A DNA stretch of 64,000 nucleotides from Streptomyces caelestis (GCF_001279005.1 NZ_LGCN01000002.1:134246-198245), one strand, 5' to 3'. Positions 9,859 to 19,133 are shown, numbered from the stretch's first letter. The notes: a model not told the origin generated them from the letters alone. Made by a program: numbers and translations.

Positions 9859-10560
9859 ATGACCAGTACGGTCCCCGCGCTCGGAACCCAGACGGCCGAG
9901 GGCTCGGCCCTTCAGGCCGTGTTCCTCGACATGGACGGCACCCTGGTGGACACCGAGGGTTTCTGGTGGGACGTCGAGAAGGAGGTCTTCGCCTCCCTCG
10001 GCCACACCCTCGACGAGTCCTGGCGCCATGTCGTGGTCGGCGGCCCCATGACCCGCAGCGCGGGATTCCTCATCGAGGCCACCGGTGCCGACATCGACCT
10101 CCCGGAGCTGACGGTGCTGCTCAACGACGGCTTCGAGGACCGCATCGACCAGGCCCTGCCGCTGATGCCGGGCGCCGCGCGACTGCTCGCCGAGCTGTCC
10201 GAGTACGAGATGCCCACCGCGCTGGTCTCCGCTTCCCACCGGCGCATCATCGACCGGGTGCTGAACACGCTGGGCCACCGGCACTTCGCGCTGTCGATCG
10301 CCGGCGACGAGGTGCCGCGCACCAAGCCGCACCCCGACCCGTATCTCGCGGCCGCCGCCGGCCTCGGCGTGGACCCCGTACGGTGCGCTGTCGTCGAGGA
10401 CACCGCGACCGGTGTCGCCGCCGCCGAGGCGGCGGGCTGCCAGGTCGTCGCGGTGCCCTCGGTGGGTCCGATCGCCCCGGCCGCCCGGCGGACGGTCGTC
10501 CCCTCCCTGGAAGTCGTGGACCTGACATTCCTGCATGGTGTGATGACGGAAATGCGCTAG
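9859..10560 (+). CDS. HAD-superfamily hydrolase (beta-phosphoglucomutase/phosphatase type)
   Basis: The 233-residue protein has the HAD motif I 'VFLDMDGTLVDTEGFW' with Asp24 as predicted nucleophile and Asp26 as acid/base, a helical cap domain, motif II in 'TALVSASHRR', motif III Lys in 'RTKPHPDPY', and motif IV 'CAVVEDTATGVAAA'. It probably dephosphorylates a small phosphorylated metabolite, but the substrate cannot be deduced. The start has an excellent GAAGGAGG site. It follows metH after a hairpin, so it may be transcribed separately. Confidence 0.9.
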   Translation: MTSTVPALGTQTAEGSALQAVFLDMDGTLVDTEGFWWDVEKEVFASLGHTLDESWRHVVVGGPMTRSAGFLIEATGADIDLPELTVLLNDGFEDRIDQALPLMPGAARLLAELSEYEMPTALVSASHRRIIDRVLNTLGHRHFALSIAGDEVPRTKPHPDPYLAAAAGLGVDPVRCAVVEDTATGVAAAEAAGCQVVAVPSVGPIAPAARRTVVPSLEVVDLTFLHGVMTEMR

Positions 10561-11004
10561 GCGTTCACCCAGCGCAGCGGCGTTACCGCCGGAATTCCCG
10601 CCGCCCGGCTTCGAGGGCTCCCGGGCGCGCGCCCGGGAGAATTCGGCCCGCTGGGCGATGGCTGAATTCCGGTACCGGCGAGCCCGTTTCAGCATGTGAG
10701 GTTCGCCACATGGAGGGGGGTCGACAGCGATGTCCGCCTGTGCCTTCCGCACCATTTCGGAGGTCGTCGACGCGCCCTTGTGTCCTGATTCATGAGAAGG
10801 TGCACCAATCCTTCCCCGGGCGCCTTTACCGGTGCGTTCACACCTGGTTCCACTGCGTGATGTGCCCTCAACTCCGGCGGCCGCGAACCCTCCTGCGGGC
10901 GCGGACTAATGTCATCGCGAGAACCTCGCCCCCATCCCCGTGATCCGCTGCAACAACCCCGCATGCCGGATACACGGAGTCGACAGTCCTGGAGAAACTC
11001 GAGC
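10561..11004. other. Intergenic region before the oligopeptide-binding gene
   Basis: These 444 bases hold the palindrome at 10618-10639 and then a less GC-rich stretch that probably carries the promoter for the lipoprotein gene. Open frames crossing it lack coding bias and a plausible ribosome site. I see no gene. Confidence 0.5.
10618..10639. terminator. 22-nt palindrome after the HAD gene
   Basis: A self-complementary 11+11 sequence 57 bases past the HAD stop can form a compact GC hairpin. It is likely a terminator; no U-tract follows. Confidence 0.5.
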
Positions 11005-12612
11005 ATGAACCGCAAGACTTTGGTGCTGGCGGCCGCGATGGGCCTGCTCGCGCCGGTGCTCGCCGCCTGCGGCGACACCGAGGGCGGGAGCGGAGACGGC
11101 GAAGCGATCGTCGTGGGCACCACGGACCGGTTCACCGCATCCAAGGAGGACGGTCCCGCGCCCCTCGACCCGGCCTGGGCCTACGACGTCGGTACCTGGA
11201 ACATCCTGCGGCAGACCGTGCAGACCCTGATGGTCCAGCCCCGGGGCGACGGCGAGCCGGTGCCCGAGGCCGCCGAGTCGTGCGGATTCACCGACGCCGG
11301 CAACGAGCGCTACAGCTGCACCCTGCGGGACGGACTGAAGTTCTCCAACGGCGACGCGATCACCGCGGAGGACGTGAAGTTCTCCATCGAGCGCGCCATC
11401 TCCATCGAGGGCGACAGCGGTGTGTTCGCGCTGCTGTCCACCGTCGACACCGTCGAGACGCAGGGCGACCGCGAGGTGATCTTCCACCTCAAGAGCGCCG
11501 ACGCCACCTTCCCGTACAAGCTGTCCACCCCGGTCGCGGGCATCGTCAACCCGGACAACTACGACAAGGGCAAGCTGCGCGAGGGCTTCGAGATCGACGG
11601 CTCCGGTCCGTACACCTTCGAGGGCAAGGTCGAGGACAGCACGCTGGTCAGCGCCACCTTCACCAAGAACCCCTCCTACAAGGGCGCACTGAAGGTGAAC
11701 AACGACAAGGTCGAGATGGTCTCCTACGACAGCGCCGACGCCATGGGCGAGGCGCTGAAGAAGGGCGACATCGACATGGCGACCCGCACCATGTCGCCCG
11801 AGCAGATCCAGGAGCTCAGCAACAACACCGACGACGAGATCGAGGTGGTCGAGTCGCCCGGTCTGGAGATCCGGTACCTGGCGTTCAACACCGAAGCCGC
11901 CACCGTGAAGGACAAGGCCGTCCGCCAGGCGATGGCCCAGGTCATCAACCGCGGCGAGCTGGTCGGCAACGTCTACGGCTCCCAGGCCGAGCCGCTGTTC
12001 TCGCTGGTCCCCGCCGGCGTCACCGGTCACACCAACGCGTTCTTCAACACGTACGGCGACCCGAGCGTGGCCGAGGCCCGCGAGCTGCTGGAGGACGCCG
12101 GCGTCACCACCCCGGTGAAGCTGACGCTGCACTACACGCACGACCACTACGGTCCCGCCGCCAAGTCGGAGTTCGAGCAGCTGAGCAAGCAGCTCAACGA
12201 CAGCGGTCTGTTCGAGACCGACATCAAGAGCGAGACCTGGAACAAGTTCAAGACCGCTGCCCAGAACGAGAAGTACGACGTCTACGGCATGGGCTGGTTC
12301 CCCGACTACCCGGACGCCGACGCCTTCACCGCCCCCTTCCTCGGCGAGGACAACTTCCTCAGCTCGCCCTACGCCAACCCCAAGATCATCAAGGAGCTGA
12401 TCCCCGAGTCGCGCCGCCAGGCCGACCGGCTGTCCGCCTCCGACAGCCTCACGGAGATCCAGAACATCGTCGCCGAGGACGTCCCGCTGCTCCCGCTGTG
12501 GCAGGGCAAGCAGTACGTCGCCGCCCGCGACGGCGTCACCGGCACCGCCTACGCGCTCAACTCCTCCTCGTCCCTCCAGCTGTGGGAGCTCGCGCGCGGC
12601 GTCACCGAGTGA
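11005..12612 (+). CDS. Oligopeptide/dipeptide ABC-transporter substrate-binding lipoprotein (family 5)
   Basis: The 535-residue protein starts at ATG 11005 with a lipoprotein signal, 'MNRKTLVLAAAMG' to lipobox 'VLAAC' (lipidated Cys22). The body has SBP_bac_5 features: 'RDGLKFSNGDAITAEDVKFS', 'RQAMAQVINRGELV', and a C-terminal 'YGMGWFPDYPDADAFTAPF'. It should sit on the outer face of the membrane and bind peptides or similar ligands. No permease or ATPase gene is adjacent, so it must serve a transporter encoded elsewhere. A decayed relative follows directly downstream. Confidence 0.9.
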   Translation: MNRKTLVLAAAMGLLAPVLAACGDTEGGSGDGEAIVVGTTDRFTASKEDGPAPLDPAWAYDVGTWNILRQTVQTLMVQPRGDGEPVPEAAESCGFTDAGNERYSCTLRDGLKFSNGDAITAEDVKFSIERAISIEGDSGVFALLSTVDTVETQGDREVIFHLKSADATFPYKLSTPVAGIVNPDNYDKGKLREGFEIDGSGPYTFEGKVEDSTLVSATFTKNPSYKGALKVNNDKVEMVSYDSADAMGEALKKGDIDMATRTMSPEQIQELSNNTDDEIEVVESPGLEIRYLAFNTEAATVKDKAVRQAMAQVINRGELVGNVYGSQAEPLFSLVPAGVTGHTNAFFNTYGDPSVAEARELLEDAGVTTPVKLTLHYTHDHYGPAAKSEFEQLSKQLNDSGLFETDIKSETWNKFKTAAQNEKYDVYGMGWFPDYPDADAFTAPFLGEDNFLSSPYANPKIIKELIPESRRQADRLSASDSLTEIQNIVAEDVPLLPLWQGKQYVAARDGVTGTAYALNSSSSLQLWELARGVTE

Positions 12613-12675
12613 CGAAACCGCACGAACCCGGACCGGTAGCACGATCCGGGCAGCAAGAACGACAAGGCGCAGCAC

Positions 12676-13341
12676 GTGAATGCGCGTCACCCGTGGCCAG
12701 TCCCGCCCCTCGCGGCGGGACTGGCCACGGGCCTGTCGACCGGCTGCGGCACCGAGAGCGGTGACACCGGGGCCAACGGCTCCGGCGTCGTGGTGGGGAT
12801 GTCCGACGACGTCCTGTCCACCGACCCCGCCTCCGGCCACGACCCCGGCTCCCGGCCGCTGTTCAACGGCGTCTTCCAGCCGCTGCTCAGCTTCCCCGAG
12901 GGAGCCGGCCGGCCACCGACCAGGAACCGAAGGCGACCGCCGGACGGCTCGACGCCGGCGGACTCCTCGACGCGACGTCGAGTCCGTCCCCTTCGCCCCG
13001 TACGAGAAGGACATCGCGGCCGGCACGTACGGCGTCCACGTCAAGGGCTGGGTGCCCGACCACCCGGACGCCGACGACTTCACCGGGCCCTTCCTCGGCG
13101 AGGGCAACGTGCCGGACGACGACTACGACGCCGACACGATCACCGAATCGCTCCTCCCGCGCACGGCCGCCCGGAGCGACCGCTCCGCCACCGACGAGGA
13201 CTTCGGCCGGATCCAGGACCCCGTCGCCGAGGACGTCCCCGCCCTCCCGGTCCGGCAGGCCGAGCAGTACGCGGTCGTCCAGGACGGCGTGTACGGCCTG
13301 GAGCGCTGCCTCGACCGTGTTCCGGTTCCGGGAGACCGGCA
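12676..13341 (+). pseudogene. Remnant of a second family-5 substrate-binding lipoprotein gene
   Basis: GTG 12676 opens a lipoprotein-like N-terminus ('LSTGC' lipobox) followed by 'VVVGMSDDVLSTDPASG' and 'PLFNGVFQPLLSFP', the N-terminal part of an SBP_bac_5 protein. From about 12990 a different frame (+1 shifted) encodes the C-terminal part: 'VKGWVPDHPDADDFTGPFLG' and 'DPVAEDVPALPVRQAEQY' align with 'GMGWFPDYPDADAFTAPFLG' and 'NIVAEDVPLLPLWQGKQY' of the intact upstream gene. The central 300 or so codons are missing and the two parts are out of frame, so no complete protein can be made. It looks like a relic of an ancient tandem pair. Confidence 0.85.
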
Positions 13342-13371
13342 GGAGCTGACGCCGTACCGGCGACTGCCGCG

Positions 13372-14043
13372 CTACTGCGCGCCGGGGCGCACCAGCCCGC
13401 TCTCGTAGGCGTACACCGCCGCCTGCACCCGGTCGCGCAGCCCCAGCTTGGTCAGGACATGGCCGACGTGCGTCTTGACGGTGGTCTCGCTGACGAACAG
13501 ATCCGCGGCGATCTCCGCGTTGGACAGCCCGCGCGACACCAGCTTCAGCACCTCGACCTCACGCTCGGTCAGCGTGTGCAGCGTGTCCGGCACCGGCTCG
13601 TCACCGGACGGCAGGTGCGTGGCGTACTTGTCCAGCAGCCGGCGCGTGATGCTCGGCGCGAGCATCGCCTCCCCGGCGGCCACCACACGGATCGCCTGCA
13701 CCAGCTCGCCTGCCGGGGCGTCCTTCAGCAGGAAGCCGCTGGCCCCCGCCCTCAGGGCCTCCACCACGTACTCGTCGAGATCGAACGTCGTCAGCACCAG
13801 CACCTTCGCCGGCCCGTCCCGCTCGGGCCCGGTGATCTGCCGGGTCGCCTCCACCCCGTCCATCCGCGGCATGCGGATGTCCATCAGCACCACATCGGGC
13901 TGCAGCGCCCGCACCTGGTCCAGGGCCTGGAGGCCGTCTCCGGCCTCGCCGACGACCGCGATGTCCTGCTCGGCCTCCAGAATCATCCGGAACCCGGTAC
14001 GCAGCAGCGGCTGGTCGTCGACCAGTAGGACGCGGATGGCCAC
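13372..14043 (-). CDS. NarL/LuxR-family response regulator
   Basis: The 223-residue protein has a receiver domain (acidic pair 'VDD', phospho-acceptor Asp55 in 'VVLMDIRMPRMDG', Lys in 'FLLKDAPAGE') and a C-terminal LuxR helix-turn-helix ('LTEREVEVLKLVSRGLSNAE' then 'IAADLFVSETTVKTHV'). The start is GTG 14043 with AAGGAG upstream; the frame stays open further but the domain begins here. No histidine kinase gene is adjacent, so its partner is unknown. It converges with the pseudogene. Confidence 0.93.
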   Translation of the reverse strand: MAIRVLLVDDQPLLRTGFRMILEAEQDIAVVGEAGDGLQALDQVRALQPDVVLMDIRMPRMDGVEATRQITGPERDGPAKVLVLTTFDLDEYVVEALRAGASGFLLKDAPAGELVQAIRVVAAGEAMLAPSITRRLLDKYATHLPSGDEPVPDTLHTLTEREVEVLKLVSRGLSNAEIAADLFVSETTVKTHVGHVLTKLGLRDRVQAAVYAYESGLVRPGAQ

Positions 14044-14057
14044 CTGAGTCTCCTTCG

Positions 14058-14984
14058 CTAGTCCGGCCCCATTCTGCCCTGTTGGGCCCCGCCGGACTCG
14101 GGCGCCCTCACCGGCAGGGGGTACGGCGGGGGAGTGCCGCCGAACTCCGGACAGTGCGCCCGGTGGTCGCACCAGCCGCACAGCTTCGTGGGCCGCGGAC
14201 GCCAGACACCCGTCTCGGTCGCCAGCCGGATCGCGTCCCACAGCGCGAGCAGCTTGCGCTCCACCCGCTCCAGATCCGCGCGCACGGGGTCGTAGGTCAG
14301 CACGTCACCACTGCCGAGGTACACCAACTGGAGCCGGCGCGGGATCACCTTCTTCAGCCGCCACACCACCAGGGCGTAGAACTTCATCTGGAACAGCGCG
14401 CCCTCGGCGTACTCCGGCCGGGGCGCCTTGCCCGTCTTGTAGTCGACGATCCGCACCTCGCCGGTCGGCGCGACGTCCACCCGGTCGATGATGCCGCGCA
14501 GCCTCAGTCCGGAGTCCAGCTCCGCCTCGACGAACAGCTCCCGCTCGGCGGGCTCCAGCCGGCTCGGATCCTCCAGCGAGAACCACCGCTCGACCAGCCG
14601 CTCCGCCTCCGCCAGCCAGCGCGCCAGCCGCTCGCCCTCCGGATCGTCGGCGAACAGCTCCACGACCTCCGGCCGGGTCTCGCGCAGCAGCTCCCACTGG
14701 CCCGGGACCAGCGACTTCGCCCGGGGCGCGGTGCGGTCGGCGGCCGGGACGTCGAAGAGGCGCTCCAGCACCGCGTGCACCAGCGTGCCCCTGGTCGCCG
14801 CCTCGCTCGGCTTCTCCGGCAGCCGGTCGATGACCCGGAACCGGTACAGCAGCGGGCACTGCATGAAGTCGCTCGCGCGCGAAGGGGACAGCGAAGCCGG
14901 CGGTACGGCGGCCGTGTCCGCTCGTACGCCCACGGTGCCCGGGCCGCTGTCGGCCCGCTCCTCGCCCTCGGTGCTGGTCTCCAT
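14058..14984 (-). CDS. RecB-family PD-(D/E)XK exonuclease
   Basis: The 308-residue protein carries the nuclease core: 'ATRGTLVHAVLERLF' (motif with catalytic His), 'RGIIDRVDV' and 'VRIVDYKTGK' (the D...D-x-K triad). One Cys in 'FMQCPLLYRFR' plus three in 'KLCGWCDHRAHCPEF' match the Cys pattern of the 4Fe-4S cluster of AddB/Cas4-like nucleases. It probably acts in DNA repair. ATG 14984 is chosen as the domain-proximal start, though the ribosome site is weak. It ends 14 nt before the response regulator start on the same strand. Confidence 0.88.
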   Translation of the reverse strand: METSTEGEERADSGPGTVGVRADTAAVPPASLSPSRASDFMQCPLLYRFRVIDRLPEKPSEAATRGTLVHAVLERLFDVPAADRTAPRAKSLVPGQWELLRETRPEVVELFADDPEGERLARWLAEAERLVERWFSLEDPSRLEPAERELFVEAELDSGLRLRGIIDRVDVAPTGEVRIVDYKTGKAPRPEYAEGALFQMKFYALVVWRLKKVIPRRLQLVYLGSGDVLTYDPVRADLERVERKLLALWDAIRLATETGVWRPRPTKLCGWCDHRAHCPEFGGTPPPYPLPVRAPESGGAQQGRMGPD

Positions 14985-15294
14985 GCCACAGACCTTACGG
15001 CCCGCCACCGACAGAGCGTGCACCGCCGACGGAGCGGAGGGACCGGGGCGGGCGCCGCCGCCCGCGGCGGCCGGCGCGTCCACGCCCCGCACCCCTGCGG
15101 CGGGCCGCTCGCCCGCCGGTCCGAGGGCGGACCCCCGACCGGTCGTGGGCGCCGCGCGTGACGGCGGGGAGGGAAGGGGAGGGAGAGGAAGAGACAGGGT
15201 GCCGGGGCGGAACACGCGCCGCAGGCCGCATACCATCGACACGAGACCCTCCCGCCCGGCAGGCGCGGGAGACGCAGCGAACGAGGGGACACCG
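14985..15294. other. Divergent intergenic region
   Basis: This 310-bp region lies between the RecB-like gene (minus) and the M50 protease gene (plus) and should hold both promoters. It is very GC-rich. I see no convincing RNA gene or small ORF. Confidence 0.4.
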
Positions 15295-16725
15295 GTGGAC
15301 GCAAGCGGCGGGCGCGGACAGCCGCGACCCGGCAACGACGAGTCGCCCGACCACACGGGCCCTCAGCCCCCGACCACCCCCGAGCCCGGCCGCCCCACCG
15401 ACGGTCCCGCGGACGAGCCCGCCTCCGACAGCACCCGCACCGGCTCCCGGGCGCCGGCCGCCGGGCCCGACGAGCCCCCCGCGTCCGCGGGCGGGCCGGA
15501 CGGCGTACACGGCGGGGGACGACCGCCCGCCCGCTCCGGCGCCGGCCGGCCGGCGACGCCGCAGCGGCCGCAGGAGCAGCGCGGCGGGCTGCTGATGGGG
15601 CGCCCGTTCGGAGTGCCCGTGTACGTGGCGCCCAGCTGGTTCCTCGTCGCCATCCTCATCACCTGGGTGTTCGGCGGACAGATCGACCGGGTGCTGCCCG
15701 AGCTCGGCGCCGCCAGCTACCTCGTCTCCCTGTTCTTCGCGGTCGCCTTCTACGCCTCCGTACTCGTCCACGAGCTCGCCCACACCCTCGCCGCCCTCCG
15801 CTTCAAACTCCCGGTGCGCCGCATCCAGCTCCAGTTCTTCGGCGGCGTCTCCGAGATCGAGAAGGAGGCCGAGACCCCCGGCCGCGAATTCGTGCTGGCC
15901 TTCGTCGGCCCCCTGCTCTCCCTCGTCCTGTCCGGCCTCTTCTACCTCGCGCTGCTGGCCGTCGACCCCAGCAGCGTCCCCGGCGTCCTGCTGGCCGGCC
16001 TGATGATCTCCAACCTCATCGTGGCCGTCTTCAACCTCCTGCCCGGCCTCCCCCTGGACGGCGGCCGCATGCTCCGCGCCGTGGTCTGGGCGATCAGCGG
16101 CAAACCCATGACCGGCACCGTCGCCGCCGCCTGGGTCGGCCGCGCCCTCGCCGTCGTCGTCCTGATCGGCCTCCCGCTGCTCACCCAGTCCGGCGCCCTC
16201 GGCTCCGAGGCCGTGGACAACGTGGGCATGGACACCGTCCTGGACGCCCTGCTCGCCGCCATCCTCGCCGCGATCATCTGGACCGGCGCCGGCAACAGCC
16301 TGCGCATGGCCCGGCTGCGCGAACACCTCCCCGAGCTGCGCGCCCGCAACCTCACCCGCCGCGCGGTGCCCGTCGAGACCGACACGCCCCTCTCCGAGGC
16401 CCTGCGCCGCGCCAACACCGCCGGCGCCCGCGCCCTGGTCGTCGTCGACCCCGACGGCGTCCCCCTCTCCCTGGTCCGCGAGGCCGCCATCGTCGGCGTA
16501 CCCGAGCACCGCCGCCCCTGGGTACCGGTCGGCACCCTCGCCCAGGACCTCACCGACGGCATGCACGTCTCCGCCGAGCTCGCCGGCGAGGACCTCCTGG
16601 ACGCGCTGCGCGCCACCCCGGCCACCGAGTACCTGGTGGTCGAGGACACCGGCGAGATCTACGGCGTCCTGTCCGCGGCCGACGTCGAGCGCGCCTTCGT
16701 GAAGGCGATGGCGCGGCCCAGCTGA
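15295..16725 (+). CDS. Site-2-type zinc metalloprotease (M50) with CBS domains
   Basis: The 476-residue membrane protein has a Pro/Gly-rich, probably disordered N-terminus (about 100 residues), then hydrophobic segments with the zinc motif 'HELAH' (His159-Glu160...His163) and the second motif 'LLPGLPLDGGRMLR' supplying the third ligand. The C-terminal 150 residues carry a pair of CBS-like repeats ('SEALRRANTAGARALVVVD', 'ATEYLVVEDTGEIYGVLS') that may sense nucleotides. It probably cleaves membrane-anchored proteins within the bilayer. The start is GTG 15295 behind GAGGGGA. Confidence 0.9.
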   Translation: MDASGGRGQPRPGNDESPDHTGPQPPTTPEPGRPTDGPADEPASDSTRTGSRAPAAGPDEPPASAGGPDGVHGGGRPPARSGAGRPATPQRPQEQRGGLLMGRPFGVPVYVAPSWFLVAILITWVFGGQIDRVLPELGAASYLVSLFFAVAFYASVLVHELAHTLAALRFKLPVRRIQLQFFGGVSEIEKEAETPGREFVLAFVGPLLSLVLSGLFYLALLAVDPSSVPGVLLAGLMISNLIVAVFNLLPGLPLDGGRMLRAVVWAISGKPMTGTVAAAWVGRALAVVVLIGLPLLTQSGALGSEAVDNVGMDTVLDALLAAILAAIIWTGAGNSLRMARLREHLPELRARNLTRRAVPVETDTPLSEALRRANTAGARALVVVDPDGVPLSLVREAAIVGVPEHRRPWVPVGTLAQDLTDGMHVSAELAGEDLLDALRATPATEYLVVEDTGEIYGVLSAADVERAFVKAMARPS

Positions 16726-16784
16726 GCCCCCCGCCCGCACCGGCGGTGGTCGGCGCCCCCTCCCGGGACGGGTAGGCTGTTCAC

Positions 16785-17687
16785 ATGTCCGAACCGACCG
16801 GTGCCGCCCGCAGGCGCGGGCCCTTCAAGGTCGGGGACCAGGTTCAGCTGACCGACCCCAAGGGCCGCCACTACACGTTCACGCTCGAGGCCGGGAAGAA
16901 CTTCCACACCCACAAGGGTTCCTTCCCCCACGACGAGCTGATCGGCGCTCCCGAGGGCAGCGTTGTCCGCACCACCGGGAACGTCGCCTATCTCGCGCTG
17001 CGCCCCCTGCTCCCCGACTACGTCCTGTCCATGCCCCGCGGGGCGGCCGTCGTCTACCCGAAGGACGCGGGGCAGATCCTCGCCTTCGCCGACATCTTCC
17101 CCGGCGCGCGCGTCGTCGAGGCCGGAGTCGGCTCCGGCTCGCTCAGCAGCTTCCTGCTGCGCGCCATCGGCGACCAGGGCATGCTGCACTCCTACGAGCG
17201 CCGCGAGGACTTCGCCGACATCGCCCGGCAGAACGTCGAGCGTTACTTCGGCGGCCCGCACCCCGCCTGGCAGCTCACCGTCGGCGACCTCCAGGACAAC
17301 CTGTCCGACGCCGACGTCGACCGTGTCATCCTCGACATGCTCGCCCCCTGGGAGTGCCTGGAGGCCGTCTCCAAGGCACTCGTCCCCGGCGGCATCCTGT
17401 GCTGCTACGTCGCCACCACCACCCAGCTCGCCCGGACGGTCGAGTCCATCCGCGAGATCGGCTGCTTCAACGAGCCGACCTCCTGGGAGACGATGATCCG
17501 CAACTGGCACATCGAGGGCCTGGCCGTCCGCCCGGACCACCGGATGATCGGCCACACCGGCTTCCTGCTCACCGCCCGCCGCCTCGCCGACGGCGTCGAG
17601 CCGCCCATGCGCCGCCGCCGCCCCGCCAAGGGAGCCTACGGCGAGGACTACGCGGGCCCCAACGCCGACGGAGGCGCCGCCCGCTGA
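16785..17687 (+). CDS. trmI: tRNA (adenine-58-N1)-methyltransferase
   Basis: The 300-residue class-I SAM methyltransferase has an N-terminal beta-barrel ('GPFKVGDQVQLTDPKGRHY'), then motif I 'VVEAGVGSGSLSSFLLR' and 'VDRVILDMLAPWECL', the family signature. It methylates A58 in the T-loop of tRNA. In many actinobacteria trmI lies next to the proteasome region with the RecB-like and M50 genes, as here. It has the typical length for the bacterial enzyme. Confidence 0.94.
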   Translation: MSEPTGAARRRGPFKVGDQVQLTDPKGRHYTFTLEAGKNFHTHKGSFPHDELIGAPEGSVVRTTGNVAYLALRPLLPDYVLSMPRGAAVVYPKDAGQILAFADIFPGARVVEAGVGSGSLSSFLLRAIGDQGMLHSYERREDFADIARQNVERYFGGPHPAWQLTVGDLQDNLSDADVDRVILDMLAPWECLEAVSKALVPGGILCCYVATTTQLARTVESIREIGCFNEPTSWETMIRNWHIEGLAVRPDHRMIGHTGFLLTARRLADGVEPPMRRRRPAKGAYGEDYAGPNADGGAAR

Positions 17688-17712
17688 GGCGCCCCGCCAC
17701 CCCGCAACGGAC

Positions 17713-17764
17713 AAGCGCCGTGGCGTAGTTCCCGGCGATCGCCGGGAACTACGCCACGGCGCTT
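17713..17764. terminator. 26-bp perfect inverted repeat after trmI
   Basis: The two 26-nt arms (17713-17738 and 17739-17764) are exactly complementary with no spacer, centred on GATC. It begins 25 bases after the trmI stop and would fold into a very stable hairpin able to stop transcription from either side. Confidence 0.75.
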
Positions 17765-17924
17765 CCACGTTGATCCGACGACCCGACCGACGGCACGGGG
17801 GCGCGGAGCCCCTCCAGGTTCCCCCGCACCGGAACCGCACACCCCCGCCGTTTCCCCCGTCCTGTGACGTGTGGCACGATGCTGGCCACCCCCACCGGCA
17901 CAGCCCTCACAGGAGACACTCCTC

Positions 17925-18503
17925 GTGCAGCCTTCCGCCGTCCCGGAGCTCGCCCACACGCACACCCGGCCCATCCACTGGGTCGCCACCGCCACGGCCC
18001 TCGCCGGTGTGGTGGCCCTCTCCTCGGTCCTGGGCCCCGACGCCGCCACCGCGGCCCCGACCCCCGGACCGCACACGAAGAGCGCCCCGGCGCACATCGC
18101 CCCGCCCGACCCCGCGGCCGCCGAGTTCCCCCTCGACTGCGGCCGGGTGAAGGCCGTGGTGAAGAAGAAGGCGTCCGGCGACCTCGACGGCGACGGACAC
18201 CCGGAGACGGTGGCCGTGGTCCACTGCGACGCCCCGATGGGCACCCCGCCCGACGGCGTGTACGTCCTCACCCCGGCCGCAGACGGCACCGAACCACGCG
18301 TGGTGGCCACCCTCGTCGACCCCGGGGACCGCACCAACGTCGACGACTTCGCCGTACGTGACGGCGAGGTCACCGCCGCACTCCTCGGCTACTCCTCCGC
18401 CGACGTGCCCAGTTGCTGCCCCGATGTGCGCGAGAGCGTGAAATGGCGGTGGGAGAACGGCGCGTTCGTGCGGTCCGCCCCGTCCGGCGCCAGGAGCGTG
18501 TGA
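17925..18503 (+). CDS. Secreted protein of unknown function
   Basis: The 192-residue protein starts at GTG 17925 behind AGGAG. An N-terminal region with a hydrophobic stretch ('HWVATATALAGVVALSSVLG') and an 'ATAAP' cleavage-like site predicts export. The mature part has an acidic 'DLDGDGHPE' loop resembling calcium-binding FG-GAP/dockerin loops, and four or so Cys residues including 'SCCPD' that may form disulphides. No enzyme signature is visible. It converges with the ferredoxin gene. Confidence 0.75.
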   Translation: MQPSAVPELAHTHTRPIHWVATATALAGVVALSSVLGPDAATAAPTPGPHTKSAPAHIAPPDPAAAEFPLDCGRVKAVVKKKASGDLDGDGHPETVAVVHCDAPMGTPPDGVYVLTPAADGTEPRVVATLVDPGDRTNVDDFAVRDGEVTAALLGYSSADVPSCCPDVRESVKWRWENGAFVRSAPSGARSV

Positions 18504-18582
18504 CCCGCGCGCGGGCGTACGGCGGAGCGCGCGCACCCACGTGTGAGAAATCGGACGGACGTGACGCGCCGTGCCGAGCCGG

Positions 18583-18888
18583 TCACCCGGCGTCCGGGCC
18601 GTACACCTCGACGCCGTCCGAAACCCGCCGGACGTGGATGCACTCGCCCGGACACTCCTTCGCCGAGTCGACCACGTCCGTGAGCAGCGGCAGCGGCACG
18701 GGCGTGGTCGCCCCCTCGTCCTGCAGCAACTCGTCCTGCGGGCTCTTCACATAGGCCAGACCGTCGATGTCCAGCTCGAACACCTCGGGCGCGTACTGGG
18801 CGCAGATGCCGTCGCCGGTACACAGGTCCTGGTCGATCCAGACCTCCAGGGCCTCGCCACCGACTCCGGCCTCCTGCTGCACGCTCAT
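18583..18888 (-). CDS. Ferredoxin ([3Fe-4S]/[4Fe-4S] type)
   Basis: The 101-residue protein resembles the single-cluster ferredoxins that donate electrons to Streptomyces P450s: 'WIDQDLCTGDGICAQYAPE' and 'DSAKECPGECIHV' give Cys23, Cys29, Cys79 and an extra Cys83. The middle Cys of the CxxCxxC pattern is replaced, which favours a 3Fe-4S cluster. A roughly 20-residue insert rich in Pro and Leu lies between the two halves. It is divergent from arc; the partner oxidoreductase is not in the vicinity. Confidence 0.88.
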   Translation of the reverse strand: MSVQQEAGVGGEALEVWIDQDLCTGDGICAQYAPEVFELDIDGLAYVKSPQDELLQDEGATTPVPLPLLTDVVDSAKECPGECIHVRRVSDGVEVYGPDAG

Positions 18889-19133
18889 GTCTCCTGCCGT
18901 TTCCTGCGTCGAACCGAACGGGAATCCGGCCAGCTCTGACGGGTGTTGAACACTTCGACCCTACCTCCGCCTGGGTTCCAATCATCTTCGGTGGGTATTC
19001 CCCTGGCGTGAGGGAGAGCGCAAGGGTGAAGATCGGACACACCCCGACCGTCTTTGTGATCTAGGGGTTTCAATCGACACCCGCCCAGGTAGGGTCTGGA
19101 AGCGTCCAGCTCCCCTTGGAGGAGGTGAGGACC

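Noticed and set aside
6073..10755. 1560-codon open frame antisense to metH and the HAD gene
   Set aside because: It has no domain signatures and lies opposite two clearly coding genes; high GC keeps antisense frames open.
10689..11144. 151-codon minus-strand frame in the promoter region of the oligopeptide-binding gene
   Set aside because: No ribosome site, no recognisable domain, and it overlaps the start of a secure gene.
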